From Haloprofundus halobius (lineage in GTDB: Archaea > Halobacteriota > Halobacteria > Halobacteriales > Haloferacaceae), in the NCBI RefSeq assembly GCF_020097835.1, contig NZ_CP083668.1:1-64000 (forward strand): DNA of 64,000 nt, given 5' to 3'. The notes beneath the pieces were generated by a model. It was given only the letters and a program-made list of their open reading frames with translations. It made no database searches and had not been told where the DNA came from. Of this stretch, positions 53,782 to 62,792 are shown in pieces; position 1 is the first letter of the stretch; the number at the start of each line of letters is the position of its first letter. Position numbers and translations under genes: made by a program.

Positions 53782-54001
53782 GTTAGCATCTTGTGACAGG
53801 AGATTATGGTCCTTTTGTCAGTTCTGTATGGCTCCTAAGTTACTAAGACGCTCTAAACAGACCAGATATACCCTTGCAAGAGACATACTCTGTAGTCAAC
53901 ACGGTTTTCACGGCAGTAGCCGGAATGAACGCAAATTGACGAGCTCGTTCATTGCCTCTATTCGCCCCTGTCCTTTGAGTAGTTACAAGAACCACCGGAA
54001 T

Positions 54002-55675
54002 TCAAGTTGTCGAGTATATATACGTAATCGCAAGTAACGCAATCCCAATTACCCAAGGTATCCATTCGTACTCTATCTCCATATTCTCGTTTCCGAGCAG
54101 TTTGCCAAGCATATCTATTAGTGAGAGAATCACACCAGAGATGAGGAAAACTATGCTCCCGAGACCGGTCATGAGACCGACCGCCTCAAAACTGCTCTCA
54201 CCATTGAACGGCCGCTGGATTCTCCTTAAAATGGAGTCAGACGGACCCTCTGATTGTCGTGCTGAATTCGACTCTGATGCTTGTGCGGTTTCGCCTCCGT
54301 TCTTAGTATCATCTTCGCTCTTTCCCTGATGTTTCGCGGTGTTGCTAGATGAGTCCTTTTCGTTAAGAGACGGTGTCTGTGTTGGCTTTTCTGTACTTTG
54401 GCCAGTCTCTGCGTTGGCAGTCGCAGTTATTGACTGCCACTCCGACTGTGACGACAGTTGCTGTTCCCTAATATACTCTCTGACCGTCGAAGCCGATTCC
54501 TTAGCCGTACTGCTCTCGATACTCAGATGACCAACTCGTTCGCGGTCGTAGACGATGAGGGCAGTTCCCTTTAGCCGCGGGTCAAGTTGAGTCGCGTCGA
54601 CGACACGGCCCGTTACTCTGTATTTGCCAGTCTCAGGCTCGACAGGGGTATCCTGTACAGTGTTTGAGACACCTGCGTAGTAGACTAGTTGGTCTGAATT
54701 TTTGGGTGGTGAATCGAAGAGAGTCCCGCTGTGAACGACCCCATCAGTCGGAACGGGAAGACATCCTGTAACTGGGTTTGTAATCGAGGATGGAGCGCAT
54801 TTAGCAGCCGATAGCAAGGTCTCTTGGGTACTTAATGAACTCCCGACTCCGTTTGCGGTGACTGTGACTACTTCTCCGGTGTGGGCAGAGAGTTCATCAA
54901 GATCAGAGACCGTGGTCGATTCCGGCGTAGTCTGACCGATAATGGCAGCTACACTACCGCCTCCACCGCCAACTACTAACATATTGACTGTTGCATTGGC
55001 CGACATCCACCACCGGGTTTGCTGGCTTGCTCGACCGATACTACTCGTGGAGAGGGGAAGACGACCAGTAAGTTCGCTATTCAGTTCATGGTTTTGCTTG
55101 GCAAGGGAGAGGTTCACCGTTGACCACTTCCCCTCCCGACCTGGACTTTTGAATGTACTGAACGAAAATCGCTCTTCGCCGAGTCCGAGAAGTGACTCTT
55201 GGAGTACCACTTCTCCTTCAGTAGCGTCAACCGTATGTGTGAGTTGTGTGACCGACGCAGATACCTGCACAAACTCGTACTGGTACTCCTTAGGGTTCTT
55301 TTCAAGTTCGTCAAGCGGCACTTCCGTTCCTTCTGGATTGACCTTGAGGCTAGTCGCGACGAGCAGACCAAGTCCACCTTCCGGTGGCAGAATCTCGACA
55401 CCATTCAGAGAGGCTTGGCCCACAGCAGGGTCTGAGTTCGATAGCACTACGTACCTCGTTCCGCTGTCGGTAAACAGTAGAGACGCGTGTTGTACGGAAT
55501 CAAAACCATACGATTCGACTATAGATGACGTCTCAGAAACGTAGTTTGCTTCCGCTTGAGCGGAGACGTTCACAATCACTCCTTCGTACGTTGAAGATGA
55601 CTGTGCATGAGCTGATATAGGAACGCCAGATAGAGCCAACGAGAGTATGAGTAGTGAGATGACTAGCTTACGCAT
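54002..55675 (-). CDS. large secreted protein with C-terminal membrane helices
   Basis: 557 aa from MRKLVISLLILSLALSG at 55675, a Sec-type signal peptide (cut after AHA); an upstream start gives 19 unlikely residues. The mature part is beta-rich and extracellular with a Gly patch (VVGGGGGSVAAIIG) and a Ser/Thr/Gln-rich stretch (about 420-500), then two membrane helices (FEAVGLMTGLGSIVFLISGV and IPWVIGIALLAITYIY). Surface protein of unknown role. AT-richer than the backbone genes, so perhaps recently acquired. Confidence 0.7.
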   Translation of the reverse strand: MRKLVISLLILSLALSGVPISAHAQSSSTYEGVIVNVSAQAEANYVSETSSIVESYGFDSVQHASLLFTDSGTRYVVLSNSDPAVGQASLNGVEILPPEGGLGLLVATSLKVNPEGTEVPLDELEKNPKEYQYEFVQVSASVTQLTHTVDATEGEVVLQESLLGLGEERFSFSTFKSPGREGKWSTVNLSLAKQNHELNSELTGRLPLSTSSIGRASQQTRWWMSANATVNMLVVGGGGGSVAAIIGQTTPESTTVSDLDELSAHTGEVVTVTANGVGSSLSTQETLLSAAKCAPSSITNPVTGCLPVPTDGVVHSGTLFDSPPKNSDQLVYYAGVSNTVQDTPVEPETGKYRVTGRVVDATQLDPRLKGTALIVYDRERVGHLSIESSTAKESASTVREYIREQQLSSQSEWQSITATANAETGQSTEKPTQTPSLNEKDSSSNTAKHQGKSEDDTKNGGETAQASESNSARQSEGPSDSILRRIQRPFNGESSFEAVGLMTGLGSIVFLISGVILSLIDMLGKLLGNENMEIEYEWIPWVIGIALLAITYIYSTT

Positions 55676-55740
55676 TCGTGTTGGTTTGAATACTATTATG
55701 TATATATGTTTATTCTTGTTTCGAAGCACCAATACAGGAG

Positions 55741-56111
55741 TTGAACGAACCTGAAAAACTGGAGACGGTCGACGAGGCCGCCGAGGAAGACGTCGTTGAC
55801 GACGACCAGGAGAACACCGCCGACGTCAACGCCACTGACGCGCCGATGCCGGCAAAGCTCTCCCATGACGATTTCTTGTACGTCCTGTGGCGTTCGAAGA
55901 CAAAAGACGACCGGGACATGATTCCGCGGTTCCTACGTGAGGAGTTCATACGCAGCGAGTCCGAGTTCCGCACTGAGGCGGCGAAGGTGCTCGGGAAGGA
56001 CGCCGACGACATCTCGGTATCGACCACCGGACGGCGATGTACCGTGTTGCTCGTGAGCGGCCGTGTGAAGTTGCGAAGAAACTGAAAGACGATGGCTACG
56101 ACCTGCTGTAG
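55741..56111 (+). pseudogene. frameshifted relic of a second ParA-partner gene
   Basis: LNEPEKLETVDEAAEEDVVDD is an acidic leader, followed by LSHDDFLYVLWRSKTKDDRD and IPRFLREEFIRSESEF, then after a frame change near 56030 RTAMYRVARERPCEVAKKLK and DDGYDLL with a stop at 56111. The order matches residues 65-146 of the parA-partner at 1151-1591 (PYFLREEII, REAAMVAAQRNPELI, EWGYDL). One frameshift and a missing ATG show it is broken. No ParA gene is next to it. Confidence 0.7.
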
Positions 56112-56197
56112 CCTGTCATCCGACTTTTCAATCGCGACTCTGGTGTCGATTTTATCGTAACGAGATGTGTTCCAGCGGAAACAGTGGGGTCTCACAA

Positions 56198-56341
56198 TTA
56201 TGGCCCAGCGATCTCGAACTCCGACCCTCCGCAGCGGGGACAGTCCTTTGAGCCAATTGGAACGAGCCTTCCGTCCTGGGTTCGTTGACCGAGGCCATGT
56301 CTACCGCAGGTACGACAGCGGAGGAAGACGCGGTCAACCAT
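56198..56341 (-). CDS. 47-aa zinc-ribbon protein
   Basis: MVDRVFLRCRTCGRHG, a Gly/Gln/Arg stretch, then DCPRCGGSEFEIAGP and a stop: a complete two-knuckle CxxC...CxxC zinc ribbon on the minus strand. Too short for usual ORF filters. Proper start, stop and charge pattern make it credible. Likely a regulatory or RNA-associated small protein; role unknown. Confidence 0.65.
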   Translation of the reverse strand: MVDRVFLRCRTCGRHGLGQRTQDGRLVPIGSKDCPRCGGSEFEIAGP

Positions 56342-56527
56342 GCCGGACTAGTTACGATTCGTGACTAAAGCGCTGATGGCCGAGGGCTGTGAGAATCACT
56401 GTGGACAACTGACTTGTTTACAGTAAACTCACCAACCAGTGAAGTACTACTACCCTCAAGACGCGGCCCGAGACGCTCGGATTTAGTCTCCGACATTGTT
56501 TTGTTACCATCGAGATATTTTTGACAA

Positions 56528-56794
56528 ATGAGCGAGTCAAATGGGAAGAAGAGAACGTCAAACAGGAGTCTTCAGCTGAAAACACTTCAGAGAATTGGTC
56601 TTGTAGTAGGGCTATGTGGGCTCCCCTTGTTTCTCATTGGCGTCGGTACGGCTGTTGATTATCTGTGTTGCCAATCTCACCCTGTTCCTGCCGCTGTTGC
56701 GTTCTCGTTGAAAATCGAGTTTACAGTGGCTGGTATCCTTCTCATGCTCACTGGACCTGGACTCGTTGTGTTACCGCTACTACCGTCTTCGTGA
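56528..56794 (+). CDS. small two-helix membrane protein
   Basis: 88 aa. Basic N-terminus (SNGKKRTSNRSLQLKTLQRI), then helices GLVVGLCGLPLFLIGVGTAV and FTVAGILLMLTGPGLVVLPLL with a CC pair in the loop. No family recognised. It sits alone between relics and a dispersed repeat; could be a cell-envelope or regulatory peptide. Confidence 0.55.
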   Translation: MSESNGKKRTSNRSLQLKTLQRIGLVVGLCGLPLFLIGVGTAVDYLCCQSHPVPAAVAFSLKIEFTVAGILLMLTGPGLVVLPLLPSS

Positions 56795-56892
56795 ATCATC
56801 GGCTTGGCAGTATAATCACGATACTACACGCAGAATCCATCCTCTTTATTCCGCACGAATTATCCGACAGCATATTGGTAGTTCGGTCTATC

Positions 56893-56922
56893 GCTGCTGC
56901 ATACACGGCGCGAATCGGTTAC
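56893..56922 (+). repeat. dispersed motif, copy B
   Basis: GCTGCTGCATACACGGCGCG then AATCGGTTAC. Shares nearly all positions with the copies at 59248 and 62683. Confidence 0.6.
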
Positions 56923-56981
56923 GTTGCCAATCGTCTCCTGACGGGAAAACGGAGTGAGAGATAGAGAGCAAGCACTCACCA

Positions 56982-57440
56982 TCAGGTGCTTGAGCGGACC
57001 ACTCGGGTGAGATGTCTGCGGGCGACGTATTCGGCGGCACCTCCAAGAACGGCAGTCGTGAGCGCATAGACACCGCCAAAAATGTAGAAATCCAGCGGAG
57101 GAATTCCCATCACTGACATAGTTTCCTGAAACGTTTGCCAGCGAAAATAGAGGTGAATTACGAACCACACGGCGACACTGAACGCGGGGACGACTAGCCG
57201 CCGTTCGAGAAACAGGACAGTCGGAACCAGCCCAAGAAGTACAAGTCCCACTACGGTACCGACGAACCAGACGTTCATCGGATACGAATACGAAAGCACC
57301 GCCGCCGGCTCTTGAAACATCGTCGGATACGGCTCACGAGATGCAAACCAGAGCCACACCACAGTAACCAGCAGCAGGTGAGCGACCCCGACTACACCCC
57401 CCATAACCATAGTTCGACGAGAGGGCCGAAGGTGTTGCAT
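56982..57440 (-). CDS. four-helix membrane protein
   Basis: 152 aa from MQHLRPSRRTMVM at 57440. Four membrane helices (GGVVGVAHLLLVTVVWLWF, FVGTVVGLVLLGLVPTVLFL, FSVAVWFVIHLYFRW and IFGGVYALTTAVLGGAAEYV). Basic residues on the short loops fit an integral membrane protein. Family not recognised. Confidence 0.6.
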   Translation of the reverse strand: MQHLRPSRRTMVMGGVVGVAHLLLVTVVWLWFASREPYPTMFQEPAAVLSYSYPMNVWFVGTVVGLVLLGLVPTVLFLERRLVVPAFSVAVWFVIHLYFRWQTFQETMSVMGIPPLDFYIFGGVYALTTAVLGGAAEYVARRHLTRVVRSST

Positions 57441-57648
57441 ACCTCTTCTCCTCAACAAGAAATCATAAACATATGTATGGTCTCAAACGAGGAATACATT
57501 CTCTTGGCCTTGTTTAGATGCGGAGTACCAGTCGATTCTCTTCACTAATGACAATGCAATCAGCCGCTCGGTGTACCCGAGTACTTAGAAAGACAATAAC
57601 GAATTTTCCCTGCGAAAGCTTCACATGTGTTCATAGAACAGAATCTGT

Positions 57649-58110
57649 ATGAAAAGACGTCAGTTTCTCGCCGGAACCGTTCTAACGGCACCCATGGTTT
57701 TGGGCGGATGCCTTGGTAGCGGTCCATCTTGCACAGATGAGGATAGCTGGCCACCGAGTATCCAAGTGGAAGAAGTGGAACTCACACCGGGCGACTCAGA
57801 AGTCTTTGAGATACAGGTAGACGGAATCACGTCATTTCAATTTGATACACGGTTGTATCCATGTGGTACCACGGATGCGCCAGTCAGATTTGGAGATATC
57901 GACACCTCACCAGCGATAGATTCTCAACTTGACTCGTGCCCGCCAATTTGGCTATGGGATGACTGTACACGTGTGACCGTAGATGTGCCGATTCATATTG
58001 CTCCAGATGCCGAAACCGGCACGTACGAATATGGATTCCAAATTGAGGAAGATATTGGCGAACGGAACTCGCAAGACTACCAGTATGCAATCACGGTAAC
58101 TGAGAACTGA
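57649..58110 (+). CDS. Tat-exported lipoprotein
   Basis: 153 aa. MKRRQFLAGTVLTAPMVLGGC has the twin-Arg motif and the lipobox LGGC, so it is exported folded and lipid-anchored outside. The mature part is acidic with CTDEDSWPP, CGTTDAP, CPPIWLWDDC: several cysteines likely pair. Similar short lipoproteins occur at 60837 (broken), 62793 and 63715. Function unknown. Confidence 0.75.
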   Translation: MKRRQFLAGTVLTAPMVLGGCLGSGPSCTDEDSWPPSIQVEEVELTPGDSEVFEIQVDGITSFQFDTRLYPCGTTDAPVRFGDIDTSPAIDSQLDSCPPIWLWDDCTRVTVDVPIHIAPDAETGTYEYGFQIEEDIGERNSQDYQYAITVTEN

Positions 58111-58117
58111 GATATGA

Positions 58118-58135
58118 CTGCCAAGCGCTAGGCAG
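58118..58135 (+). terminator. hairpin after the lipoprotein gene
   Basis: CTGCC-AAGCGCTA-GGCAG directly after the stop at 58110. It also precedes the IS5 relic, so it could be its end rather than a terminator. Confidence 0.3.
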
Positions 58136-58155
58136 CCTGTCTCTCATGACCGAAA

Positions 58156-58950
58156 TCAGGAGGCCAGTTCGATATTTCTCACAGCCGCTTTCAGAACGAG
58201 TTCTCGGAACTGGCCAAACCATGTTCGGGCCCGAAGCGTGTCACCGTATCGCTGCTTGAGCGCAAAGAAGACAGACTCAACCACTGACCGCTGGTGATAG
58301 ATGTCATCGTCATGGCGAGCGTTGTGCGCCATATCAAGCGGATAGAACTCCCGGTGTTTGATTACTGGCCGAACGTCGGCCTCCAGCAGTTCTTCACGTA
58401 GGTCGTCCCAGTCATACCCTTTGTCAGCGGTAACGGTCTCTAACCGGGTGAGATTCCGCGTGAGTACCTGCCGCCCGACTTGGGTGTCGTGTGGCTGCTT
58501 CATCGAACAGTGAATATCCAATACAGTACTGGTTTCGCAGTCTACCAACGCTGTCGTCTTGACCGACCTGAAGGTATAATCTGTCCGATTCGCATAGTGA
58601 CGGCTGGCCGAATGGCGGTCGAAGCCAGTTGCATCGATAGCCTGCACGTCTCCGGTATCGTGAAGATCAGCGGAGAGCCGGAGGAGAGTTCGCCAGACCG
58701 CCATCTTGAGCTGTTGCTTCCGTGCGCAAACTGTCGTGAAGTCCGGCAGCTCGCTCGGTTCAAGATCCAGTTTCTTGACGACCCCATGCATCTCGTGAAG
58801 AACATCAAGAAGCCGTCGATAGGGAAGATCAAGATATTCGCGGAGACCGTTGATCAATCGCCAGAGACAGCGCGTTTCGCCAACGTTACAAGGCGATCTG
58901 TGAAGCGCGAGAGACGAGAGGGCACACTACTTGGGTCTGACTCAGAGGTC
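58156..58950 (-). pseudogene. IS5-family (ISH-type) transposase, N-terminal deletion
   Basis: The body (INGLREYLDLPYRRLLDVLH to NIELAS) has DDE residues: AIDATGFD, TADKGYD, and RSVVESVFFALKQ with Glu. An N-terminal piece (SRLSRFTDRLVTLAKRAVSG) lies just upstream in another frame, ending at a stop before LREYLDL; about 15 codons and the frame were lost. No paired terminal repeats were found. Inactive insertion-sequence relic. Confidence 0.8.
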
Positions 58951-59101
58951 AGTTAGTTCACCGGAGTGAGTCGTTCTCTACAGCGTCTAAACAAGACCCA
59001 TTCTCTCTATTCAGCATATCCCCGTCAAACTATCAAGAATTGAATCGATTCACAAAAGCCGTAGAGCTTCCCTCAAATCTGGCGACACCGATTTTTATTG
59101 G

Positions 59102-59120
59102 CCCCACACGGGGTGTGGGG
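59102..59120. repeat. stem-loop CCCCACAC-GGG-GTGTGGGG
   Basis: Perfect 8-base stem in the 58951-59435 gap, which has no supported gene and also holds one dispersed motif. No T-run downstream on either strand. Confidence 0.5.
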
Positions 59121-59247
59121 CGGCCCAAGCAGTCGCCCGACGCATAAACGATGTCGACCCGCTGGACGCTCGCTTTTTGAACTGATACGCCGAACACAAC
59201 TATTACAGCTCTGAATAGTATTACTAAATTCAGACACATTCTCAGGA

Positions 59248-59278
59248 GCGTGCTGCATACAGAGCGCGAATCGGTCAC
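59248..59278 (+). repeat. dispersed motif, copy C
   Basis: GCGTGCTGCATACAGAGCGC then GAATCGGTCAC. Best-preserved copy; compare 56893 and 62683. Confidence 0.65.
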
Positions 59279-59435
59279 GAGAACTCCCTCGGACTTCGGC
59301 CGTCTGAACCGGTACATACAGGGTCTGTAGCTAACAGACCTATTTGAGAGGGAAGGTACTTTGATGAAGCCGGTTGTGATGTTATATGTTCAGTCGTGCT
59401 AAGAATTGATGTTCTATCGGTAGTGAGTTAACGAC

Positions 59436-59900
59436 ATGTATGTGTCATTCGCTCTTGGAGTGTTAGGTGGTCTTCTCTCTGGTGTTCTTGTATATCTAGT
59501 GCGACAGAAGGTACGAGCAGACAGATTACGGAAAGCGATTGCAATGGAAGTTCGAAACACGCCACTCGATGCTCTTACTACTGGTTTTAAAGGTGAAGTA
59601 GGACTACAAACTCCGATTATCAATTCCAACCTTGATACGATTCATTTGCTCACCGAAGACGAGATCGTCGAGGTAGAGAATTTTCATAGACACATGCAAC
59701 AGGTGCAGGAACACTATGAAGAGGAAGAACAGGACGACGGCAGAAGGAAGATACACATTCCAGCTAAGCTACAGCGTAAGAGCAAGGATTATGCTCGGAA
59801 CACCGCCTTCGAGTTAGAATCCCATATCTGGAATTGGTCAAACCTGTCTTCGAGGATCACGTTCTGGAAGGAGACTAAGAGAGACGACGAGAGGTATTGA
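59436..59900 (+). CDS. single-pass membrane protein with cytoplasmic helix
   Basis: 154 aa. N-terminal membrane helix (FALGVLGGLLSGVLVYLV) followed by basic residues and a long charged helical region (DEIVEVENFHRHMQQVQEHY) and YARNTAFELESHIWNW. Likely anchored with the bulk in the cytoplasm. It converges with the zinc-ribbon genes at 59914. No family recognised. Confidence 0.6.
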   Translation: MYVSFALGVLGGLLSGVLVYLVRQKVRADRLRKAIAMEVRNTPLDALTTGFKGEVGLQTPIINSNLDTIHLLTEDEIVEVENFHRHMQQVQEHYEEEEQDDGRRKIHIPAKLQRKSKDYARNTAFELESHIWNWSNLSSRITFWKETKRDDERY

Positions 59901-59913
59901 GGGCGCTGAATGA

Positions 59914-60303
59914 CTACATTATGTTGAACGTCTTCTCGTCCCCTTCCTCGTAGGGCTTCGTTTTGCCCTTCTTGAGGTTGTAGTGGTGGGAGATGAATTC
60001 CACTGCCAACCAACCTGCCCAGAAACCAGCTGTAACGACCAGAGCAATCACGTCCATAACTGCTCGGAACATTGTACGCCGTCGCCATGCGTCCTCGATG
60101 GACATTACGATATCATAGTCAGCGCCGTCATCAACCGAGGATGTAGAAGAAGTGTCTCTGCTAACGTCCTTGCTCACATCTCTACTGCCCTTACTGGTAG
60201 AACCAGAGCTAGAAGCAGTTGGGTCGGCCCCGATCTCGTGACCACAGTCGGGGCAATAACTCGTTCCCTCGTCTATTTCGTTCCCACAAGATGCACAGTA
60301 CAT
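59914..60303 (-). CDS. zinc-ribbon membrane protein
   Basis: 129 aa. N-terminal double-CxxC zinc ribbon (YCASCGNEIDEG, YCPDCGHEIGAD), Ser-rich linker, and a membrane helix (VIALVVTAGFWAGWLAVEFI). Immediately follows the 146-aa zinc-ribbon protein gene (1-base gap), so they form an operon. Zinc ribbon plus membrane helix is a common but unassigned haloarchaeal layout. Confidence 0.7.
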   Translation of the reverse strand: MYCASCGNEIDEGTSYCPDCGHEIGADPTASSSGSTSKGSRDVSKDVSRDTSSTSSVDDGADYDIVMSIEDAWRRRTMFRAVMDVIALVVTAGFWAGWLAVEFISHHYNLKKGKTKPYEEGDEKTFNIM

Positions 60304-60304
60304 G

Positions 60305-60745
60305 TTATGATAGCACCCCTTTCACTGACCAAGTGCTTCGTTTGTACATCCAGTAAATGTACGCAATCGGCAGGAACGCCACCAGTCCGAATATGATCGA
60401 CATCAGTACGAACTGACCCAAAGTGTACTCCCCAATAGATAGGGTGTAGACGGACGCTATCTCCAAGAACAACCCTACTAAGGAAATAGGGATAGCGATG
60501 ACGACGCCGATCTTTGCCCAGATACTGACTCCTTTCTCTTCAGACTCAGGTTCGGTTTCAATTGTGGGCTCGGGTTCGGTTTCGGGTTCGACAGTCCCGG
60601 TCTCCTCAACTGTGGTTTCTTCCTCATCTGGTTCTGGGGTCGCTTCAACTGCCTCTGTAGATCCGAAATTTAGCTCCTCTCCGCAATCAGGACAGTATGT
60701 AGTGGTAGAACCAACTTCGATTCCACACACTCTACAGTAGGGCAT
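60305..60745 (-). CDS. zinc-ribbon membrane protein
   Basis: 146 aa. N-terminal zinc ribbon (YCRVCGIEVG, YCPDCGEELN), an acidic Glu/Pro/Thr linker, then two membrane helices (IGVVIAIPISLVGLFLEIA and LMSIIFGLVAFLPIAYIYW). First gene of the pair with 59914-60303. Function unknown; perhaps two subunits of one membrane sensor. Confidence 0.7.
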   Translation of the reverse strand: MPYCRVCGIEVGSTTTYCPDCGEELNFGSTEAVEATPEPDEEETTVEETGTVEPETEPEPTIETEPESEEKGVSIWAKIGVVIAIPISLVGLFLEIASVYTLSIGEYTLGQFVLMSIIFGLVAFLPIAYIYWMYKRSTWSVKGVLS

Positions 60746-60836
60746 TATCTGTTAACGGGTTGGCTTAGAAGCATCTTAACTTAAGGGGCTGGAAAAATAT
60801 AAGATGTCTTAAGTAACTGGTTCGTTATAATCTCGT

Positions 60837-60962
60837 ATGGAACGACGACACTTTCTAGCGACCTGTGTTGGAGTATCACCACTCATCGCAGGATGCACGA
60901 GTGATGGAGGATCGCGGCGGTGTGTGGGAAGACATCGACCGTTCGATTCGCAGTCCTACTGA
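60837..60962 (+). pseudogene. truncated Tat lipoprotein
   Basis: MERRHFLATCVGVSPLIAGC is a complete twin-Arg lipoprotein signal and lipobox, but the frame closes after 41 codons. In the next frame RSIRSPTEQEIHIFICE runs on to a stop at 60993, which could be the old C-terminus after an internal deletion. Confidence 0.6.
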
Positions 60963-61004
60963 ACAGGAGATTCATATCTTCATCTGTGAATAGAACCTGT
61001 TTGT

Positions 61005-61036
61005 CGTGCTGACTGCAACCTCTGTATGCAGCAGGC
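61005..61036 (-). repeat. dispersed motif, copy D (inverted, degenerate)
   Basis: Minus-strand reading GCCTGCTGCATACAGAGGTT shares TGCTGCATACAGAG with the other copies. Confidence 0.45.
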
Positions 61037-61119
61037 CTGTTCTCTCAAATTATAGGAATTTCAGCACAAGATCGAGGTTCGGTAAGCAGGCGCACTGACA
61101 CCTCCTATTTTAGTGTTTT

Positions 61120-61600
61120 TCTCCGGCCCGCCCCGCTCGCCGCATTCCGCCCTCCGCGTCACTCGCGACCGACCATTCCGGGCGTGCGGGCGCTCCCCGC
61201 ACCGCGAGCGCCCGTTCCGGGCTAAAGTAAATCTGGTCTCGACGCCAGCATTAAGCGCGTTTTCGGTTGCGCCCCTCGCGGGCTTTCGCGTTCCAGCGCT
61301 TTGGGCCGTTCCGCGCGGCGAGCCACACCACGGCTCGCCGTGCTCACGACCGTCGCCCTGGACACGGACCCGCAGTCCGGGCCGGACGCGAGAAACGGCT
61401 TAAAGCTGGACGCTTGCTCCGGGCGGGTCAGCGCGCGGCGCTGGTTAGGTGGCCTCCCATGGGCGCTCTCGCTCGCGCCCCAGGGGGCGCTCACGAAGGC
61501 GCGAGCGAGAGCGCAGAGACGGGTCTGTCGGGTGACGTTGTGAGAAGTCCGCGATGTTGAGCCATCGCGGTGTCGGGCGCGTGAGCGCCTTCGGATCAGT
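61120..61600. repeat. GC-rich hairpin array upstream of the RPA-like gene
   Basis: No supported gene. Perfect stems: GGGCGCTC/GAGCGCCC (61188-61195, 61206-61213), CGGCGAGCC/GGCTCGCCG (61316-61324, 61332-61340) and the 17-base GCGCTCTCGCTCGCGCC/GGCGCGAGCGAGAGCGC (61463-61479, 61498-61514). GC content is far above the flanking sequence. Candidate structured leader RNA or single-strand origin. Confidence 0.65.
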
Positions 61601-61608
61601 GAGATCCA

Positions 61609-62505
61609 ATGTCAAGTAGCAACGCAACCAGTAATGTAGTTTCGGTCGATGAACAGGCGTTCGAGAAACAAAACGAAGCCGCGGTTGACGAGGACGGCTT
61701 CGAGGTCGTCGATGAGACACCGGAATTCAGAGCGACGGTGCAGATGGAAGTGCAAGCGAAGGTGGATGCAAACCACCCGGACGGAATCGTCGACACTAGC
61801 GATGAGCGCATCTACGGGGCGACCCTCGAACAGGAAGAGCGTATTCGGGGCCGTGAAGCGGAGTTGGAGCGCATCAGTGCAAGAGCGACGTTCGGAACGC
61901 AGGACGGGCGAGAGAAGCGGTCGCGAGTTGTGGCGGCGACACAGAATGTGGAGCGACGGACAGAGTTTCAGAAGCGAGCGGCGAGTGTGGACCCGTGGGC
62001 AGACCCGGAGCGAGACGATCCGCGTGAAGAACTGACGCAGGAGCAGTTGGCGGCGGTGAACACGCAGGCGATGCGATTGAGTGAGAAACTTGATGGTTGG
62101 TCGCGAGCGGCGATTGGTCGGCGGCTGGGTGAAGTTGTAGCCGGTGGAACAGACATGATGAGCGCAGTCGTCGGGGTATTCGAGGAGTTACAGACGGCGC
62201 CAGGGCAAGTAGTTCCCATTGGAAAGATTGAGGATGTCAATCGCAAGGAGGTCAGCATCGAAGGACGCGTTGAGACACTGTGGGAGCCCTCGCATCCGAG
62301 TATCAGTCAGGTAGGTCTCATTGCCGACGACAGTGGACAAACTCGAGTGACGGTTTGGAAGGCGTCGGATGCACCGCTGATGGATGAAGGCGAGCAGGTG
62401 CGCATCGATGGTGCTGCGCGAAACTGGTACGAAGGCCGTGTCTCACTGGCCGTGACCGGGTGGTCGAGTCTCACCTTCCCCGAGCGCGGTCGGTGGTGGG
62501 AATAG
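61609..62505 (+). CDS. RPA-like OB-fold single-strand DNA-binding protein
   Basis: 298 aa. Residues 1-190 are acidic and helical (AVDEDGFEVVDETPEF, QEERIRGREAELERI), the C-terminal 100 are an OB fold: VVPIGKIEDVNRKEVSIEGR, then GLIADDSGQTRVTVWK, EQVRIDGAARNWYEGRVSLAV. Strand pattern and spacing fit the RPA/SSB-type proteins carried by haloarchaeal plasmids. Probably coats single-stranded DNA during plasmid replication or transfer. Preceded by the hairpin array and followed by a terminator-like stem with a T-run. Confidence 0.8.
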   Translation: MSSSNATSNVVSVDEQAFEKQNEAAVDEDGFEVVDETPEFRATVQMEVQAKVDANHPDGIVDTSDERIYGATLEQEERIRGREAELERISARATFGTQDGREKRSRVVAATQNVERRTEFQKRAASVDPWADPERDDPREELTQEQLAAVNTQAMRLSEKLDGWSRAAIGRRLGEVVAGGTDMMSAVVGVFEELQTAPGQVVPIGKIEDVNRKEVSIEGRVETLWEPSHPSISQVGLIADDSGQTRVTVWKASDAPLMDEGEQVRIDGAARNWYEGRVSLAVTGWSSLTFPERGRWWE

Positions 62506-62529
62506 CCGGTCGGTGCGGCCTTCTTTTTT
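62505..62529 (+). terminator. terminator of the RPA-like gene
   Basis: GCCG-GTCGGTG-CGGC stem immediately after the stop, followed by TTCTTTTTT. The T-rich end is the archaeal termination signal. Confidence 0.5.
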
Positions 62530-62582
62530 GCTAGGTGCCCGCTCGCCCGCTTCCCGCCACCCCACCCAACCTCCACGTTCCG

Positions 62583-62600
62583 GGCGGCTCACGAGCCGCC
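62583..62600. repeat. stem GGCGGCTC/GAGCCGCC
   Basis: Perfect 8-base stem with a 2-base loop in the gap 62506-62792, which has no supported gene. Part of the same GC-rich context as the leader. Confidence 0.5.
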
Positions 62601-62682
62601 GGGCTTTCGCTATCGTTTGGTGATGAGTTCGCTCCGTGTGGACGGTCTTGGATTGATATCGGTTGGTGATAGGTTTCTGCGG

Positions 62683-62713
62683 GCGTGCTGAATACAGAGC
62701 GCGAGTCGGCTAC
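62683..62713 (+). repeat. dispersed motif, copy E
   Basis: GCGTGCTGAATACAGAGCGC then GAGTCGGCTAC. Compare 56893 and 59248. Confidence 0.6.
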
Positions 62714-62792
62714 TGGTCAGTAGTGGTCTGGCGAGGAATCAGATTGGTAGATACAGACAAAATATTTACCAATGCAATAGTTTCTCAAAATC

